Shown: in pieces, positions 9,130 through 21,300 of the stretch
How positions within the stretch are numbered: the stretch's first letter is position 1
Layout: each line of letters opens with the position of its first letter
Assembly: GCF_946221105.1 (NCBI RefSeq)
Contig: NZ_CAMICL010000008.1
Location: 1 to 64,000, forward strand
Direction: 5' to 3'
Length of the DNA stretch: 64,000 nt
Source: an uncultured Corynebacterium sp.
GTDB taxonomy: Bacteria; Actinomycetota; Actinomycetes; Mycobacteriales; Mycobacteriaceae
Program-made: the position numbers and the translations under genes
The notes under the pieces: model-generated
Databases searched by the model: none
Seen by the model: only the letters and a program-made list of their open reading frames with translations
Told to the model about the DNA's origin: nothing

Positions 9130-9287
9130 CAGCCCGATCCAAAGCTAGAGAAATTCAGTCTCCGAAGCCGGAGTTTTCCCGGAGCCAGATCGCCGCGGCC
9201 AAGCTCATCGTGAAGCGCGATAAGGAAGGAAAAGGCAAGGTTCCCATTACGCCGGACATTCTCCGCGCAGCATCCTTCGACCTCTAG
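9126..9287 (+). CDS. Small basic hypothetical protein, 53 residues
   Basis: The ATG overlaps the upstream stop as ATGA, a mark of translational coupling. The product is a short basic protein (MTARSKAREIQSPKP ... PDILRAASFDL) without membrane segments; a Lys/Arg-rich middle (KLIVKRDKEGKGK) could contact nucleic acid. It belongs with the split gene just upstream and probably came with it as an accessory pair. No family is recognised. The stop lies two bases before the amidotransferase start. Confidence 0.6.
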   Translation: MTARSKAREIQSPKPEFSRSQIAAAKLIVKRDKEGKGKVPITPDILRAASFDL

Positions 9288-9289
9288 CC

Positions 9290-9973
9290 ATGCGCATCAC
9301 CGTTCTGCAGCCCGATTCGTTCGCGCCAATGCAACGCCTCGGCCCGTGGCTCGAGCGCGCCGGCGCCACCCTGCGCACCGTCGATCTCGGGGAGCCATTG
9401 CCTATCGACGCCTCCGGCGACCCCCTCATCCTCCTCGGTGGACGCGCAGATGCGCTGGACACGCACGCCTCGCCGTGGCTACCGACGGTGCACGAGCTGT
9501 TGCACAGCGCCGTTGAATCGGGCACGCCCGTCCTCGGCATCTGTTTGGGCCATCAGATCATCGCCGACTGTTTCGGCGGCGAAGTTTCCGTCGGCCTGGC
9601 GGCGCAGGACGAAGAAGGCGCTACCCAGGTGGCGTTGACCGACGCCGGTGTGGACGATCCCCTGCTCGGCCCCCTCGGCGCAACCTTGATGGTCGAGCAA
9701 TCCCACCACGACGCGGTAGTCACGCTCCCTCCCCGCGCGACGCTCCTGGCATCCAGCGAGCGCTGCCCGATCCAGGCCATGCGGCTGGGGTCGATCGTCT
9801 CGGTGCAGTTCCACCCGGAGTGCTCGCCGGAGGTTGCCGGTCAGTGGGCGGCGAACGGCGGCCACGACGGTGCCGCGGTCGAAGCAGAGCTGCTGCGCCA
9901 CGACGACCATCTCACCCTCACCGGCAAAATACTCGCCGAGGGTTTCGTCGCCGCGGCCCGCGCTTGGCGCTGA
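9290..9973 (+). CDS. Class I glutamine amidotransferase-like protein (GATase1)
   Basis: A 227-residue single-domain class I amidotransferase. The nucleophile Cys85 lies in GICLGHQ and the His-Glu pair in FHPECSPE (His175, Glu177), so the glutaminase triad is complete. Such stand-alone proteins (GuaA-like domain) release ammonia from glutamine or hydrolyse gamma-glutamyl compounds; the partner or substrate is not evident. The ATG follows the upstream stop by two bases. A copy of the dispersed 21-bp motif lies inside the gene at 9397-9417, coding LPIDASG. Confidence 0.82.
   Translation: MRITVLQPDSFAPMQRLGPWLERAGATLRTVDLGEPLPIDASGDPLILLGGRADALDTHASPWLPTVHELLHSAVESGTPVLGICLGHQIIADCFGGEVSVGLAAQDEEGATQVALTDAGVDDPLLGPLGATLMVEQSHHDAVVTLPPRATLLASSERCPIQAMRLGSIVSVQFHPECSPEVAGQWAANGGHDGAAVEAELLRHDDHLTLTGKILAEGFVAAARAWR
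9397..9417 (+). repeat. Dispersed 21-bp motif, copy A
   Basis: Begins ATTGCCTATCGACGCCTCCG and is identical over 21 bases to the reverse complement of 41942-41962 in an unrelated gene. It is preceded by GGGGAGCC, as is the variant copy at 27594. Confidence 0.6.
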
Positions 9974-10040
9974 CGGAAATGGTCGCCGCTGCCCCGCCCC
10001 CCATTCCGGTCCCATTCCGGCCCAATTCCCCCCCAATTCC

Positions 10041-10137
10041 GAGGATGCTTACTCCAGGATGCTTACTTCTCGAGTGGCAAACTCCACAACGGTCGATCGC
10101 TCTCGAGGGATAAGCATCCTGGGGTAAGCATCTAGAG
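10041..10137. repeat. Imperfect inverted-repeat element built from GGATGCTTAC units
   Basis: The left arm (10041-10074) and right arm (10102-10137) are near-perfect inverted copies, each holding two GATGCTTAC units separated by a CCAG-type joint and ending in CTCGAG. The loop is about 27 bases. A related element lies at 43001-43160. The right arm includes the acpS stop codon, so the hairpin may also end acpS transcription. Confidence 0.65.
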
Positions 10138-10539
10138 GCTGCCGCGGCCCGCCCCCGTGGCCATCTGCACTGCAACCACGGCCACGGCGTAGTCGCCGTC
10201 GTGGCTGATACTCACGCTGCAAACCGGCGGCCCAACCTCCCCGGCGCGGCCGTGCAGCTGGACCGCGGGGCGCCCGAACGCATCCTGGACTACCTCCACC
10301 TCCGCGAAATTGAAGTCGTCGGGGGCGATTTGCGGCGGCCGCCCGAAACGGGTGGACGCCCAGGCTTTGACGTAAGCCTCTTTAACAGCCCAGCGGCCAG
10401 CCAGCGATGTGACCGGGTCCGGCTTCGCGGCACATTCGCGCCGCTCCCGGTCGGTAAACACCTGCATGAAGGTGGATCCCGGCAACTTCATTTGTTGAGC
10501 CAAACCGGGAATGTGGACCAGGTCGGTGCCGATGTGCAT
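10132..10539 (-). CDS. acpS: Holo-[acyl-carrier-protein] synthase (4'-phosphopantetheinyl transferase)
   Basis: A 135-residue AcpS-type enzyme that moves phosphopantetheine from CoA to a serine of an acyl carrier domain. The family motifs are in order: GTDLV near the start, FTDRERREC, the metal/CoA motif RWAVKEAYVKAW and SVSISHDGDYAVA. The start ATG has GGAAGGAA seven bases before it. It is divergent from the accD-fas operon, so its natural target is the ACP domain of the FAS-I next door, as for AcpS near fas in mycobacteria. Its stop lies inside the right arm of an inverted-repeat element. Confidence 0.93.
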   Translation of the reverse strand: MHIGTDLVHIPGLAQQMKLPGSTFMQVFTDRERRECAAKPDPVTSLAGRWAVKEAYVKAWASTRFGRPPQIAPDDFNFAEVEVVQDAFGRPAVQLHGRAGEVGPPVCSVSISHDGDYAVAVVAVQMATGAGRGSL

Positions 10540-10632
10540 GCACGTTCCTTCCGTCGGCGGTTGCGACTTTGTTGTGTTTGCGATCGCATTAGAAATGCTG
10601 GCTATTTTCTGTGAATCGTGGCCAATCCTTTT

Positions 10633-10663
10633 ACTTACGCTTCAGTAGGTTTACTATGCCCGC
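10633..10663 (+). promoter_or_regulatory. Leaderless accD promoter with palindromic operator-like site
   Basis: ACTTAC-GCTTCA-GTAGGT (10633-10650) is an imperfect palindrome with one mismatch. It abuts a -10 box TACTAT (10652-10657) that ends 6 bases before the accD ATG. No ribosome site is seen, so transcription probably starts at the ATG. A lipid-synthesis regulator of the FasR kind is a plausible binder, but I cannot assign it. Confidence 0.55.
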
Positions 10664-12295
10664 ATGGCTTTTAATTTTGCCTCCAAAACTATTTTGGATG
10701 AAGAACCACTTTCGTCAACAGCCGACAAAATAGCGGAATTTCGACGCCGGCGTGCCGAGGCACACGAGCCAGTGGGCCCGAAACCCCTGGACAAGGTCCG
10801 TTCCGCCGGCCGCCTCACCGCACGCGAGCGCCTGGACTATCTGCTCGATGAGGGCTCCTTCGTGGAAACCGACCAGCTGGTGCGCCACCGCACCCACGAC
10901 TTCGGTATGCAGGCCAAGCGCCCGGCAACAGACGGCATCGTGTGCGGCCACGGCACCATCGACGGACGCGAAGTCTGCATCTTTTCCCAGGACGGCACCG
11001 TCTTTGGTGGCGCGTTGGGTGAGGTCTACGGCGAGAAGATGACCAAGATCCAGCGCCTCGCCGTGACCACCGGCCGTCCGCTGATCGGGCTTTACGAAGG
11101 CGCAGGCGCCCGCATCCAGGACGGTGCGGTGTCGCTGGACTGGATCGCGCGCACCTTCCGCCACAACATCGAAGCGTCCGGGGTGGTCCCGCAGATCAGC
11201 GTGATCATGGGCGCCTGCGCCGGTGGCAACGCCTACTCCCCCGCGCTGACTGACTTTGTGGTCATGGTGGACGAGACCTCGAAGATGTTCGTCACCGGCC
11301 CGGACGTAATCAAGACGGTCACGGGCGAGGAAATCTCACAAGAAGAGCTCGGTGGCGCCTGGATGCACATGCAGCAGGGCGGCAACTGCCACTACGTTGC
11401 GGAATCCGATGAGGATGCGCTCGACTGGGTGGCTGACTTGCTTGAGTACTTGCCGTCGAACAACCGCCAGAAGTCGGCGCCGCGTCCCGCAACCCCAACC
11501 GATGCAGAGGCAGACGCCACCGATGCTGCCGCGCTGGATTCATTGATCCCAGACTCGCCCAACACCCCCTACGAGGTCCGCGACGTGATTGCCCATATCG
11601 CGGACGACGGCGAATTCCTGGAGGTCATGGAGCAGCGTGCTGAAAACGTCGTCACTGCGTTTGGTCGGATTGAGGACCAGCCGGTGGGCTTCGTCGCTAA
11701 TCAGCCCATGGTGCTCGCAGGTTGCTTGGACATCGACTCGGCGGAAAAGGCCGCGCGTTTCATCCGCACGTGCGACAGCTTCAACATCCCGATTGTCATG
11801 CTGGTGGACGTACCCGGCTTCCTGCCCGGCGCGAACCAGGAGCACAGCGGCATTCTGCGCCGCGGTGCAAAGCTGCTGTACGCCTACGGCGAAGCAACCG
11901 TGCCGAAGGTGACCGTGACCATGCGCAAGGCATACGGCGGCGCGTATTGCGTGATGGGCTCAAAAGGCCTTGGCGCCGATGTGAACTTGGCATGGCCTAC
12001 CGCGCACATCGCGGTGATGGGTGCGTCTGGCGCGGTCGGCTTCATCAACCGCAAAGACATTGCAAACGCCCGCGATTCCGGCGTGAACGACGAGGAGCTC
12101 CGCGAACTGATTGCGCAGTACGAGCGCAACTACGAGGACGAGATGCTCAACCCGTACAAGGCCGCTGAGCGAGGCCTGATCGATTCGGTCATCCTCCCAA
12201 GCGAAACCCCTGCTGTTATCGCAGCGCAACTGCGTTTCTTCCGTGACAAGACCGTGGCGCGTCCAATGCGCAAGCACGGCAATATCCCGCTCTAA
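10664..12295 (+). CDS. accD: Acyl-CoA carboxylase carboxyltransferase (beta) subunit, DtsR1/AccD1 type
   Basis: A 543-residue biotin-dependent carboxyltransferase that moves CO2 from carboxybiotin to acetyl-CoA (or propionyl-CoA). Both crotonase-like halves are present; glycine-rich acyl-CoA and biotin pockets are seen at QDGTVFGGALGEVYGEK, GACAGGNAYSPALTDF and GFLPGANQEHSGILRRGAKL. The ending RPMRKHGNIPL closely resembles corynebacterial DtsR1 (AccD1), the acetyl-CoA carboxylase beta subunit for fatty acids. It is first in an operon with fas, accE and accBC, so the malonyl-CoA it makes feeds the next gene's product. Confidence 0.93.
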   Translation: MAFNFASKTILDEEPLSSTADKIAEFRRRRAEAHEPVGPKPLDKVRSAGRLTARERLDYLLDEGSFVETDQLVRHRTHDFGMQAKRPATDGIVCGHGTIDGREVCIFSQDGTVFGGALGEVYGEKMTKIQRLAVTTGRPLIGLYEGAGARIQDGAVSLDWIARTFRHNIEASGVVPQISVIMGACAGGNAYSPALTDFVVMVDETSKMFVTGPDVIKTVTGEEISQEELGGAWMHMQQGGNCHYVAESDEDALDWVADLLEYLPSNNRQKSAPRPATPTDAEADATDAAALDSLIPDSPNTPYEVRDVIAHIADDGEFLEVMEQRAENVVTAFGRIEDQPVGFVANQPMVLAGCLDIDSAEKAARFIRTCDSFNIPIVMLVDVPGFLPGANQEHSGILRRGAKLLYAYGEATVPKVTVTMRKAYGGAYCVMGSKGLGADVNLAWPTAHIAVMGASGAVGFINRKDIANARDSGVNDEELRELIAQYERNYEDEMLNPYKAAERGLIDSVILPSETPAVIAAQLRFFRDKTVARPMRKHGNIPL

Positions 12296-12331
12296 TCCCG
12301 CTCCGATGCAAAGGACCATAAGGACACTGTT

Positions 12332-15300
12332 ATGAATTCCACCTCTTTTTCTTCCCTGAAGCGTCCCGCAATCCTGTTCCCGGGGCAGGGTTCTTCCTGG
12401 CAGCAGGCGCTCGCTGATGCTGCCGCGACTCCTGTGGCACGTATCCGCATGGAGCAGCTTCTTAACGACGCCCAGTCCCTCACCGCCGCTGTTGCCCGCC
12501 CGTTGGCCTCTGTCGTGCCAGGAGTTGTGCAGCGTATTCGCGACGCGATGGATGCGGACACCTCGCACGAGGCGATCGACGCCCTGCCCGCGGTCAGTGC
12601 ACCGGCGATTCTGCTGTCGCAGATTGTTGCCGCGGAAGATCTCGAGCAGCTCGGGCTCGACACCACCGACGCACTGTTCGCTGGACACTCCCAGGGCATC
12701 TTGGGTGCCGCCGCGCTCAATCGCGCCAACGGCCCACAGGCTGCGGAGAAAGCTCTTGCGTTCGCCTTCATCATGGGTGCTGCCGCAACCAACGTGTACG
12801 GTGGCGCCGACTCGCGCAGCCGGATGCTTTCGGTTCGTGGGCTGACGCCTGAGCAGGTCGGTGAGTTTGTCGTCGATACGCAAGCGGCTCCTATCAGCGT
12901 GATCAATGGGCACCGCCACGTGGTGCTGTCTGGCAGCCCGGAGGCGCTCGCGCAGGCACGCAAGGACATCGAAGCGGCTGCGAGCAACTACAACGCCAAG
13001 TTGGAAGTGGAGTACGGCGGATCCGAAATCACGCCGGTGTTCGACTCGCTTGATGTTGCGTACCTCTTCCACGTGGATACGAACGCCCCCGGTGTGGAGT
13101 TGGCGCAGCAGTGGGCGGACGCATGCGGCATCACCTTTGAAACCACCACTCCCCGTGAACTGGCGCAATCGATTTTGGTGGACCGGTTCGACTTCACCGA
13201 AACCGTGCGCGACCTGATTGCCCAGGGCGCGAGCCACATTTTCACGTTTGATACGGCTACGGCGACGATTGCGACCAACTTGGCCAACGGCTCCGGCGTC
13301 GCTGTGTTGGACGCGTCCACCGCCGCGAAGCGCGACGAGCTTGCACGCCCGGGCGCTGAGTTGCCGCAGGGCGTGGACTACTCGGCCTACGCACCACGAG
13401 TGATCGCGCTGCCGGATGGCAAGACGTACACGCAGACGAAGTTCTCGTCGCTAACTGGTCTGTCCCCAATCATCCTGGGTGGCATGACCCCAACGTCCGC
13501 GGACGGCGAGATTGTCGCCGCCGCTGCCAACGCCGGCTACTGGGCGGAACTTGCCGGTGGCGGCATGTACTCCGAGGAGGAGTTTGGCAAGCACACCGCC
13601 AACCTCAAGGCGTTTTTGCAGCCTGGTCGCACCGCGCAGTTCAACACCATGTTCTTCGACCGCTTCCTGTGGAACCTGCAATTCGGTCAAACGCGCATGG
13701 TGCCAAAGGCCCGCGCTGCTGGTGCTCCGTTTAACGGCGTGTGTATCTCCGCGGGCATTCCGGACGTCGACGAGGCCACAGAGCTGTTCGCGCAGCTGCA
13801 CCAGGATGGCTTCCCTTACATTGCGCTCAAGCCCGGTACAACGCAGCAGATCCGCAACGCGCTCGCAATCGCTGCGGCGAACCCGGACGACCAGGTCATC
13901 TTGATGGTGGAGGACGGCCACGCTGGCGGCCACCACTCCTGGGTTGATCTGGAGGACATGCTGTTGGAGACCTACCCCGAGATCCGCGCGTACGACAACG
14001 CGGTGCTCACCGTCGGCGGTGGCGTGTACTCGCCAGAGCGTGCCGCGGAGCTGATTACGGGCCGTTGGTCTGAGAAGTTCGGTTTGCCTGCGATGCCGGT
14101 GGATGGAGTGTTCGTCGGCACCGTGGCTATGGCCACGAAGGAGGCGAAGGCCACGGATTCGGTCAAGCAGCTGCTCGTGGACACACCTGGCCTGCCGCCG
14201 GAGAACAACGGCGGTTGGGTCGGCCGCGGTCGCGGCGTGGCGGGTGTGGCGTCGTCGCAATCGCACCTGCTGGCGGACTTGCACGACCTGGACAACTCCT
14301 TTGCCAAGGCGGCACGGTTCATCGCCTCGTTGGATATTGAGGAGTACCCGGCGCACCGTGAGGAGATCATCGAGGCACTGTCGAAGACGGCGAAGCCGTA
14401 CTTCGGCGACGTGGAGACGATGACGTACGCCGAGTGGGTCGAGCGCTTCATCGAGCTCGCCGATCCGTTTATCGACCAGACCTGGAACGCGCGCTTTGTT
14501 GCGTTGCTCCAGCGCATCGAGGCACGTCTGAACGAGGCCGACCACGGCGAGATCCCGACCCTCTTCCCCGACGATGTCGAGATCTCCCCGCGCGATGGTC
14601 TCAGCACCTTGCTACAGCACTACCCGCAGGCGCGCGAGGTCGTGGTTTCCCCGCGCGATGCGGCGTGGTGGATCGGTCTGCACTATGCCTACCCGAAGCC
14701 GATGCCGTGGGTGCCAGCACTTGATGCGGATCTGAAGTCCTGGTTTGGCAAGGACACCTTGTGGCAGGCACAGGATGAGCGCTACACCGCTGACCAGGTG
14801 CGCATTATCCCGGGCCCGGTTGCGGTTGCTGGTATTACGCGCAAGAACGAGCCGGTTGCGCAGTTGCTGGCACGTTTTGAGGATGCCGCGACGCAGATGC
14901 TTATCGACGACGGCGCCACCGCTGAATCCCGCTTCGCTCGACGCAGCGACGCCGCCGACGAGGCCGCGTATCTGCGCTCCTGCCCGACCTTGGTGTGGCA
15001 CGGCCACCTGATGGCCAACCCTGCATACGCGCTGGACGAGGACGCCTTCGACGTGGGGGCAACCACCAACGCGGCTGGTGAGCGCGAGTGGACGATCCGA
15101 ATCCACGCTGATTCCGCGTGGGACCACCTGCAGGACGACCAGCGTCCGTTCTACGTGCGTGAGGTGAACATCCCGGTCGAGATCCCTGCCGGTGCAGGCA
15201 CGGGTGCCTCCCCGATTGTGGACGGCGATCGCCTGTCTGACAGCGTCTTCGAGCTGCTGTCTGGCCTGGCTGGTGTCGGTTCGGTCAGCGAGGCCGGCGA

Positions 15301-18300
15301 CACGATTACTGAGATCCCGCAGATCGAGGCACCGACCGAGGACGCGCCGTTTGGTGTGGCGCGCTCGTCGTTTACGCTGCCCGCTTCCCTCTTGGCATCG
15401 CACTCCGCGGTCACCGGCGGCGCTGTGGCCGACAACGCTGTGGTGGGCACGCCAGACGTGCTGGTTGGCCCCTGCTGGCCGGCGATCTACGCAGCGCTGG
15501 GCTCCGGCAAGTTGGCTGACGGCACGCCGGTGATCGAAGGCCTGCTCAACGCCGTCCACCTGGATCACGTCATCGACCTGCGCGTCCCGCTTACCGAGCT
15601 TGCAGATGGCCGGCGCATCGACGTGACCTCCAAGTGCACCTCGATCGCTGAGTCCACCTCTGGCCGTATTGTCACCGTCGAGTTGGAGCTGCGCTCCGGC
15701 GACGAGGTTGTGGCAACCCAGATGCAGCGCTTTGCCATCCGTGGTCGCGCCACCGGTACTGCAACACCAGTCCCGGCACCGGCCTATGGTGGTGGCGCAG
15801 CAAGCGAGCAGGTTGAGCCGACCCTGCGTTCGTTCGTGGACCGCACCGTGGTGCGCGCACCGTCGGACATGACCCCGTTTGCTCTGGTCTCCGGCGACTA
15901 CAACCCGATTCACACCTCCGCCAACGCAGCAGCCCTGGTCAACCTGGATGCGCCGCTGGTGCACGGCATGTGGCTATCCGCCACCGCACAGCACCTGGCT
16001 GCTGGCCACGGCCAGGTCATCGGCTGGACCTACTCCATGTACGGCATGGTGCAGCTTGACGACGATGTAGAGATCACCGTCGAGCGCGTCGGCCGCGTCG
16101 GCATCCAGCAGGCCCTTGAGGTGACCTGCCGCATCGCCGGCGACGTCGTCTCCCGTGGTCAGGCGCTTCTGGCCCAACCGCGCACCGCCTACGTCTACCC
16201 CGGCCAGGGCATTCAAACCCAGGGCATGGGCAACGGCGACCGTGCTGCTTCCGCTGCCGCGCGCGACGTGTGGCGCCGCGCTGACCGCCACACGCGTGAG
16301 ACCCACGGGTTCTCCATCCAGCGCATTGTGGAGGACAACCCGTCGCGCCTGGTCATCCGCGGTCTGGAGTTCAAACACCCGGATGGCGTCCTGCACCTGA
16401 CCCAGTTCACGCAGGTGGCCATGGCCGTTGTCGCCTACGCGCAGACGCAGCGACTGAACGAGGCCGACACGTTGGCCTCCGGTGCGTACTTTGCGGGCCA
16501 CTCGCTCGGTGAGTACACCGCGCTTGCAGCCCTGGGCAACATCTTTGACCTGGAAGCGGTCATCGACATCGTGTACTCGCGTGGCTCCGCCATGGGTTCC
16601 CTGGTGCCACGCGATGCGGAGGGCAACTCCGACTACGGCATGGGCGCGCTGCGCCCGAACATGATCGGTGTCGGCCCGGAAGAGGTCGAAGCGTACGTCG
16701 CTGGTGTTGCGCAGGATTCCGGCGAGTTCTTGGAGATTGTCAACTACAACATCAAGGGCCAGCAGTACTCCGTGGCGGGCACGAAGCGCGGCCTTGCCGC
16801 CCTGGAGCGCAAGGCTAACTCGGTTAATCCACGCGCCTACGTCACGGTTCCGGGCGTGGACGTTCCGTTCCACTCACGCGTGCTGCGCGAGGGTGTTGCA
16901 GACTTCGCCGAAAAGCTCGACGAGCACATGCCGGAAATCATCGACGTGGACACGCTGGTGGACCGCTACATTCCGAACTTGGTGGCCAAGCCGTTTGCGC
17001 TGACGCAAGAGTTCATCGACGCCGTCACCGACGAGGTCCCCTCCGAGCGCCTCAAGGGCATGACGCCGGAGAACACCGACCGCAACGCGCTCGCGCGCAC
17101 GCTGCTCATCGAGTTGTTGGCGTGGCAGTTCGCGTCCCCTGTGCGCTGGATTGAAACCCAGGACTACCTGCTTGGTCGCGTCGACCAGGTCATCGAGGTC
17201 GGCCTTGCCTCTTCACCGACGCTGACCAACCTGGCAAAGCGCGAGATGGATGTCATCGGCATTCACGTGCCGGTTTTCAACGTTGAGGCAAGCCAGGACA
17301 TCGTCATGCTCAACGACGTGGTTGCTGCGCCGGAGCCCGTGCTTGTCGACGACGCCCCGGCCGACACAGAAGCCGACTCGACCCCAGCGACCGAATCCGC
17401 CCCACAACCGGCAGCCGAGGCAGCACCCGCCGCACCAGCAGAGTCAGCACCGGCAGAGCCAGTACCGGCTGCACCGGCATCCGGCGCGCCCGTGTCCGAC
17501 CTTCCCTTCACCGCAGCCGATGCGATCACCGTCCTGTTCGCGCTGCAGAACAAGATCCGTCCCGAGCAGATCAACGATTCGGACACGATTGAGGAGCTCA
17601 CCGGCGGGGTGTCGTCGCGACGCAACCAGCTGCTCATGGACATGTCCGCCGAGCTCGGCGTGCCTGCCATCGACGGCGCAGCGGAGGCCGACGTGGCTAC
17701 GCTGAACACGCGCGTGAACACCGCCGCACCGGGCTACACCCCGTTCGGCGCTGTCCTGTCCGAGGCCGTGGGCACCCGCCTGCGCCAACTCTTCGGCAGC
17801 GCAGGCCTGAAGCCGGCGTTTGTCGGCGAGCACCTCGCGGCCGCGTGGGGCCTGCCCACGGCCTGGACCGCGCACGTCGAAGCTGAGATCTTGTTGGGCA
17901 GCCGCACTGAGGAATCGGTGCGTGGCGGTTCGCTCAACAGCCTGCCGCCGGCCACGACCAAGGCGGAGATCACCGCACTGATCGACCAGGCGGTACAAAA
18001 CGTCGCCGCACGCTACGACGTTGCAGTCTCCCAGGCCACCAGCGGCGGTTCCTCCGGCGGCAGCGTGGTGGATTCGGCTGCACTCGACGCCTACAAGGAC
18101 GAAGTCACCGACACCCTGGTGGCCACCGCCCGCACGCTGCTAAACAAGCTCGGCATCGAAGAAGAGGTCGCGGAAATCCCCGCACCGGACACCACGATCG
18201 TGGAAACGATCGAGGCAGAACTCGGCTCCGGCTGGGTCAAGCAGGTCACCCCAGTCTTCGACGAGCGCAAAGCAGTGCTTTTCGACGACCGCTGGGCCCA

Positions 18301-21300
18301 AGCCCGCGAAGACCTCGCACGCGTCGCCCTCGGCGAGATCGACCTCGCACCACAGCGCTTCGCTGGCACAGGCTCCACCGTGGCAAAGCAGGCCGAGTGG
18401 TACGCCAAGCGCGTGGAAGGTGATCGTCGCAACGTACTCGGCGAGATCGCAGCAGCCGCCATCGCCGACGCGAACGAGCCGTACGCAGACGACGTCGCCT
18501 TAGTCACCGGAGCCGCGCCAGGTTCCATCGCCACCGCAGTGGTGGAACGCCTGCTCGCAGGCGGTGCGACGGTCATCATGACCGCATCCAACGTCAGCCA
18601 GGCGCGCAAGGAATTCGCCCGCACCCTCTTCGCCGAGCACGCTTCCGTGGGCGCGCGCCTGTGGCTGGTGCCGACGAACCTGTCGTCCTACCGCGACATC
18701 GATGCACTCATAGACTGGATCGAGTCCGAGCAGAAGGAAACCGTCGGCAAGGACGTCAAGATCATCAAACCGGCACTCACCCCGACGCTTGCCTTCCCGT
18801 TCGCCGCACCTCCTGTGTCCGGCTCGCTCGCAGAGGTCGGTGGCAACGCCGAAACGCAGGCCCGCCTGCTGCTGTGGTCGGTCGAACGCACCATTGCCGG
18901 CCTGTCCGACCTGGCGCAGCGCGGCGATAACTTCCCTGCCGAGCGCGCTCACATCGTTCTGCCGGGCTCGCCGAACCGCGGCACGTTCGGTGGCGACGGC
19001 GCCTACGGCGAGGTCAAGGCAGCCTTCGACGCGATTGTGAACAAGTGGTCTGCGGAAACCGGCTGGCCGGAAGGTGTCACCCTGGCGCAGGCCCGCATCG
19101 GCTGGGTTGCCGGCACGCACCTGATGGGCGGCAACGACGGCCTCGTCCCGGCGGCACAGGCCGCAGGTATTCACGTGTGGAGCCCGGAGGAGATCTCCAC
19201 GCAGCTGCTCGGCCTGGTCACCGAGGAATCCCGTGAGCAGGCGAAGCAGTCCCCGCTGGATCTCGACCTCACTGGCGGGCTCGAGGACGCAGGCGTGTCC
19301 ATCGCCGATCTGGCGCGTAATGCACGTGTTGATGTGGCGGGCACGGAGTCGTCGACAAGCAATGGCACCACGGTGCGCGCACTGCCAAACGTCACTACCC
19401 CGCGCCAACCCACACCGGCGAGCGTGGGCGATGTCACCTGCTCGCTGGACGACATGGTGGTTGTCGTCGGCATCGGCGAAGTATCCAGCTGGGGCTCCGG
19501 GCGCACCCGCCGCGAAGCCGAATACGGCATCGCGCGCACCGGCGAGGTCGACCTCACTGCAGCCGGCGTCCTCGAACTGGCGTGGATGATGGGCCTGATC
19601 ACCTGGTCCGAAGACCCGAACCCGGCCTGGTACGACGAAGATGGCGCGGAGGTTGCCGAAGAGGACATCTACGAGCGCTTCCGCGACGACGTCATCGCAC
19701 GCAGCGGCATCCGCACGCTGACGGACAAGTACTTCCTCACCGACCAAGGCTCCATCGACCTTGAGCAGGTCTACCTCGACCGCGACATCACGTTTACCGT
19801 GACCACGGAAGAAGAAGCACTTGCATACGTGGAAGCCGACGGTGAGAAGACCACTATCCGCCAGATCGACGGCGAATGGAGCGTGACCCGCCACGCCGGT
19901 GCCCTGGCACACGTGCCGAAGAAGGCCACCTTGTCGCGCACCGTCGCTGGCCAGATGCCGGACGGGTTCGACCCGACCAAGTGGGGCATCCCCGCCCAGA
20001 TGGCCGACGGCATGGACCGCATGGCCGCCTGGAACCTGGTCACCGCCGTCGACGCGTTCATCAACGCCGGCTTCACTCCGGCAGAGCTCATGCAGAAGGT
20101 CCACCCGTCCTTCATCGCCACCACCCAAGGCACCGGTATTGGCGGCATGGAATCGCTGCACAAGGTGTTCGTCTCCCGCTTCATCGGCGAGGAACGCCAG
20201 ACTGACATCCTGCAGGAAGCGCTACCCAACGTGGTGGCCGCCCACACCATGCAGGCGCTTGTCGGCGGCTACGGCTCCATGATCCACCCGGTCGGCGCGT
20301 GCGCCACCGCCGCAGTCAGCATCGAAGAAGCGGTGGACAAGATTGCGCTGGGCAAGGCCGACTTTGTCGTCGCCGGTGGTATCGACGACGTCCAGGTCGA
20401 ATCCCTCCAGGGCTTCGGCGACATGAACGCCACCGCCGAAACCGCCAAGATGACGGCACAAGGTATCGACGGCCGCTTCATCTCACGCGCCAACGACCGT
20501 CGACGCGGCGGCTTCCTCGAAGCCGAAGGCGGCGGCACGGTCCTGCTCGCCCGCGGCACCCTCGCCGCCGAGCTCGGCCTGCCGGTGCTGGCAGTGGTCG
20601 CGTACGCCTCCAGCTTCGGCGACGGCGCACACACCTCCATCCCGGCACCAGGCCTCGGCGTGCTGGCGGCGGCCTGCGGCGGTACCGACTCGCCTCTCGC
20701 CCGTTCCCTGTCCTCGCTGGGGCTGACGCCTGACGACGTCACCGTCTTGTCCAAGCACGACACCTCCACCAACGCCAACGATCCGAACGAATCCGAACTG
20801 CACTCCGTGCTGTGGCCGGCCGTTGGCCGCCACCCGGATGCACCGATGTACGTCATCTCGCAGAAGACCCTCACCGGTCACTCCAAGGCAGGTGCGGCGC
20901 TGCTGCAGACCGGCGGGCTTATCGACGTCCTGGCAACCGGCGGCCTCCCGCCGAACGCCTCGCTGGACTGCGTCGACCCGCTCATCGAGTCGAAGGCAAC
21001 CAACCTGGTGTGGCTGCGCTCCCCGCTCGCTCTCGGAGCCGGCAACGTGAAGGCGGCGGCCCTGACCTCGCTCGGTTTCGGCCACGTCGGCGCGCTCGTC
21101 GTGCTGGGCCACCCGGGTGTGTTCGAAGCCGCACTGACACGCGATGGCCGTGACGCCGACGCCTGGCGTGAGCGCGCCACCGAACGCCTCGCCCAGGGCG
21201 CAAGCCGACTCGAGGCCGGGATGATCGGCCGCGCCGACCTCTTCACCCAGGTGGAGAACCGCCGCTTCGCTGGTATCGACGACCACGCCGACGAGATCGC

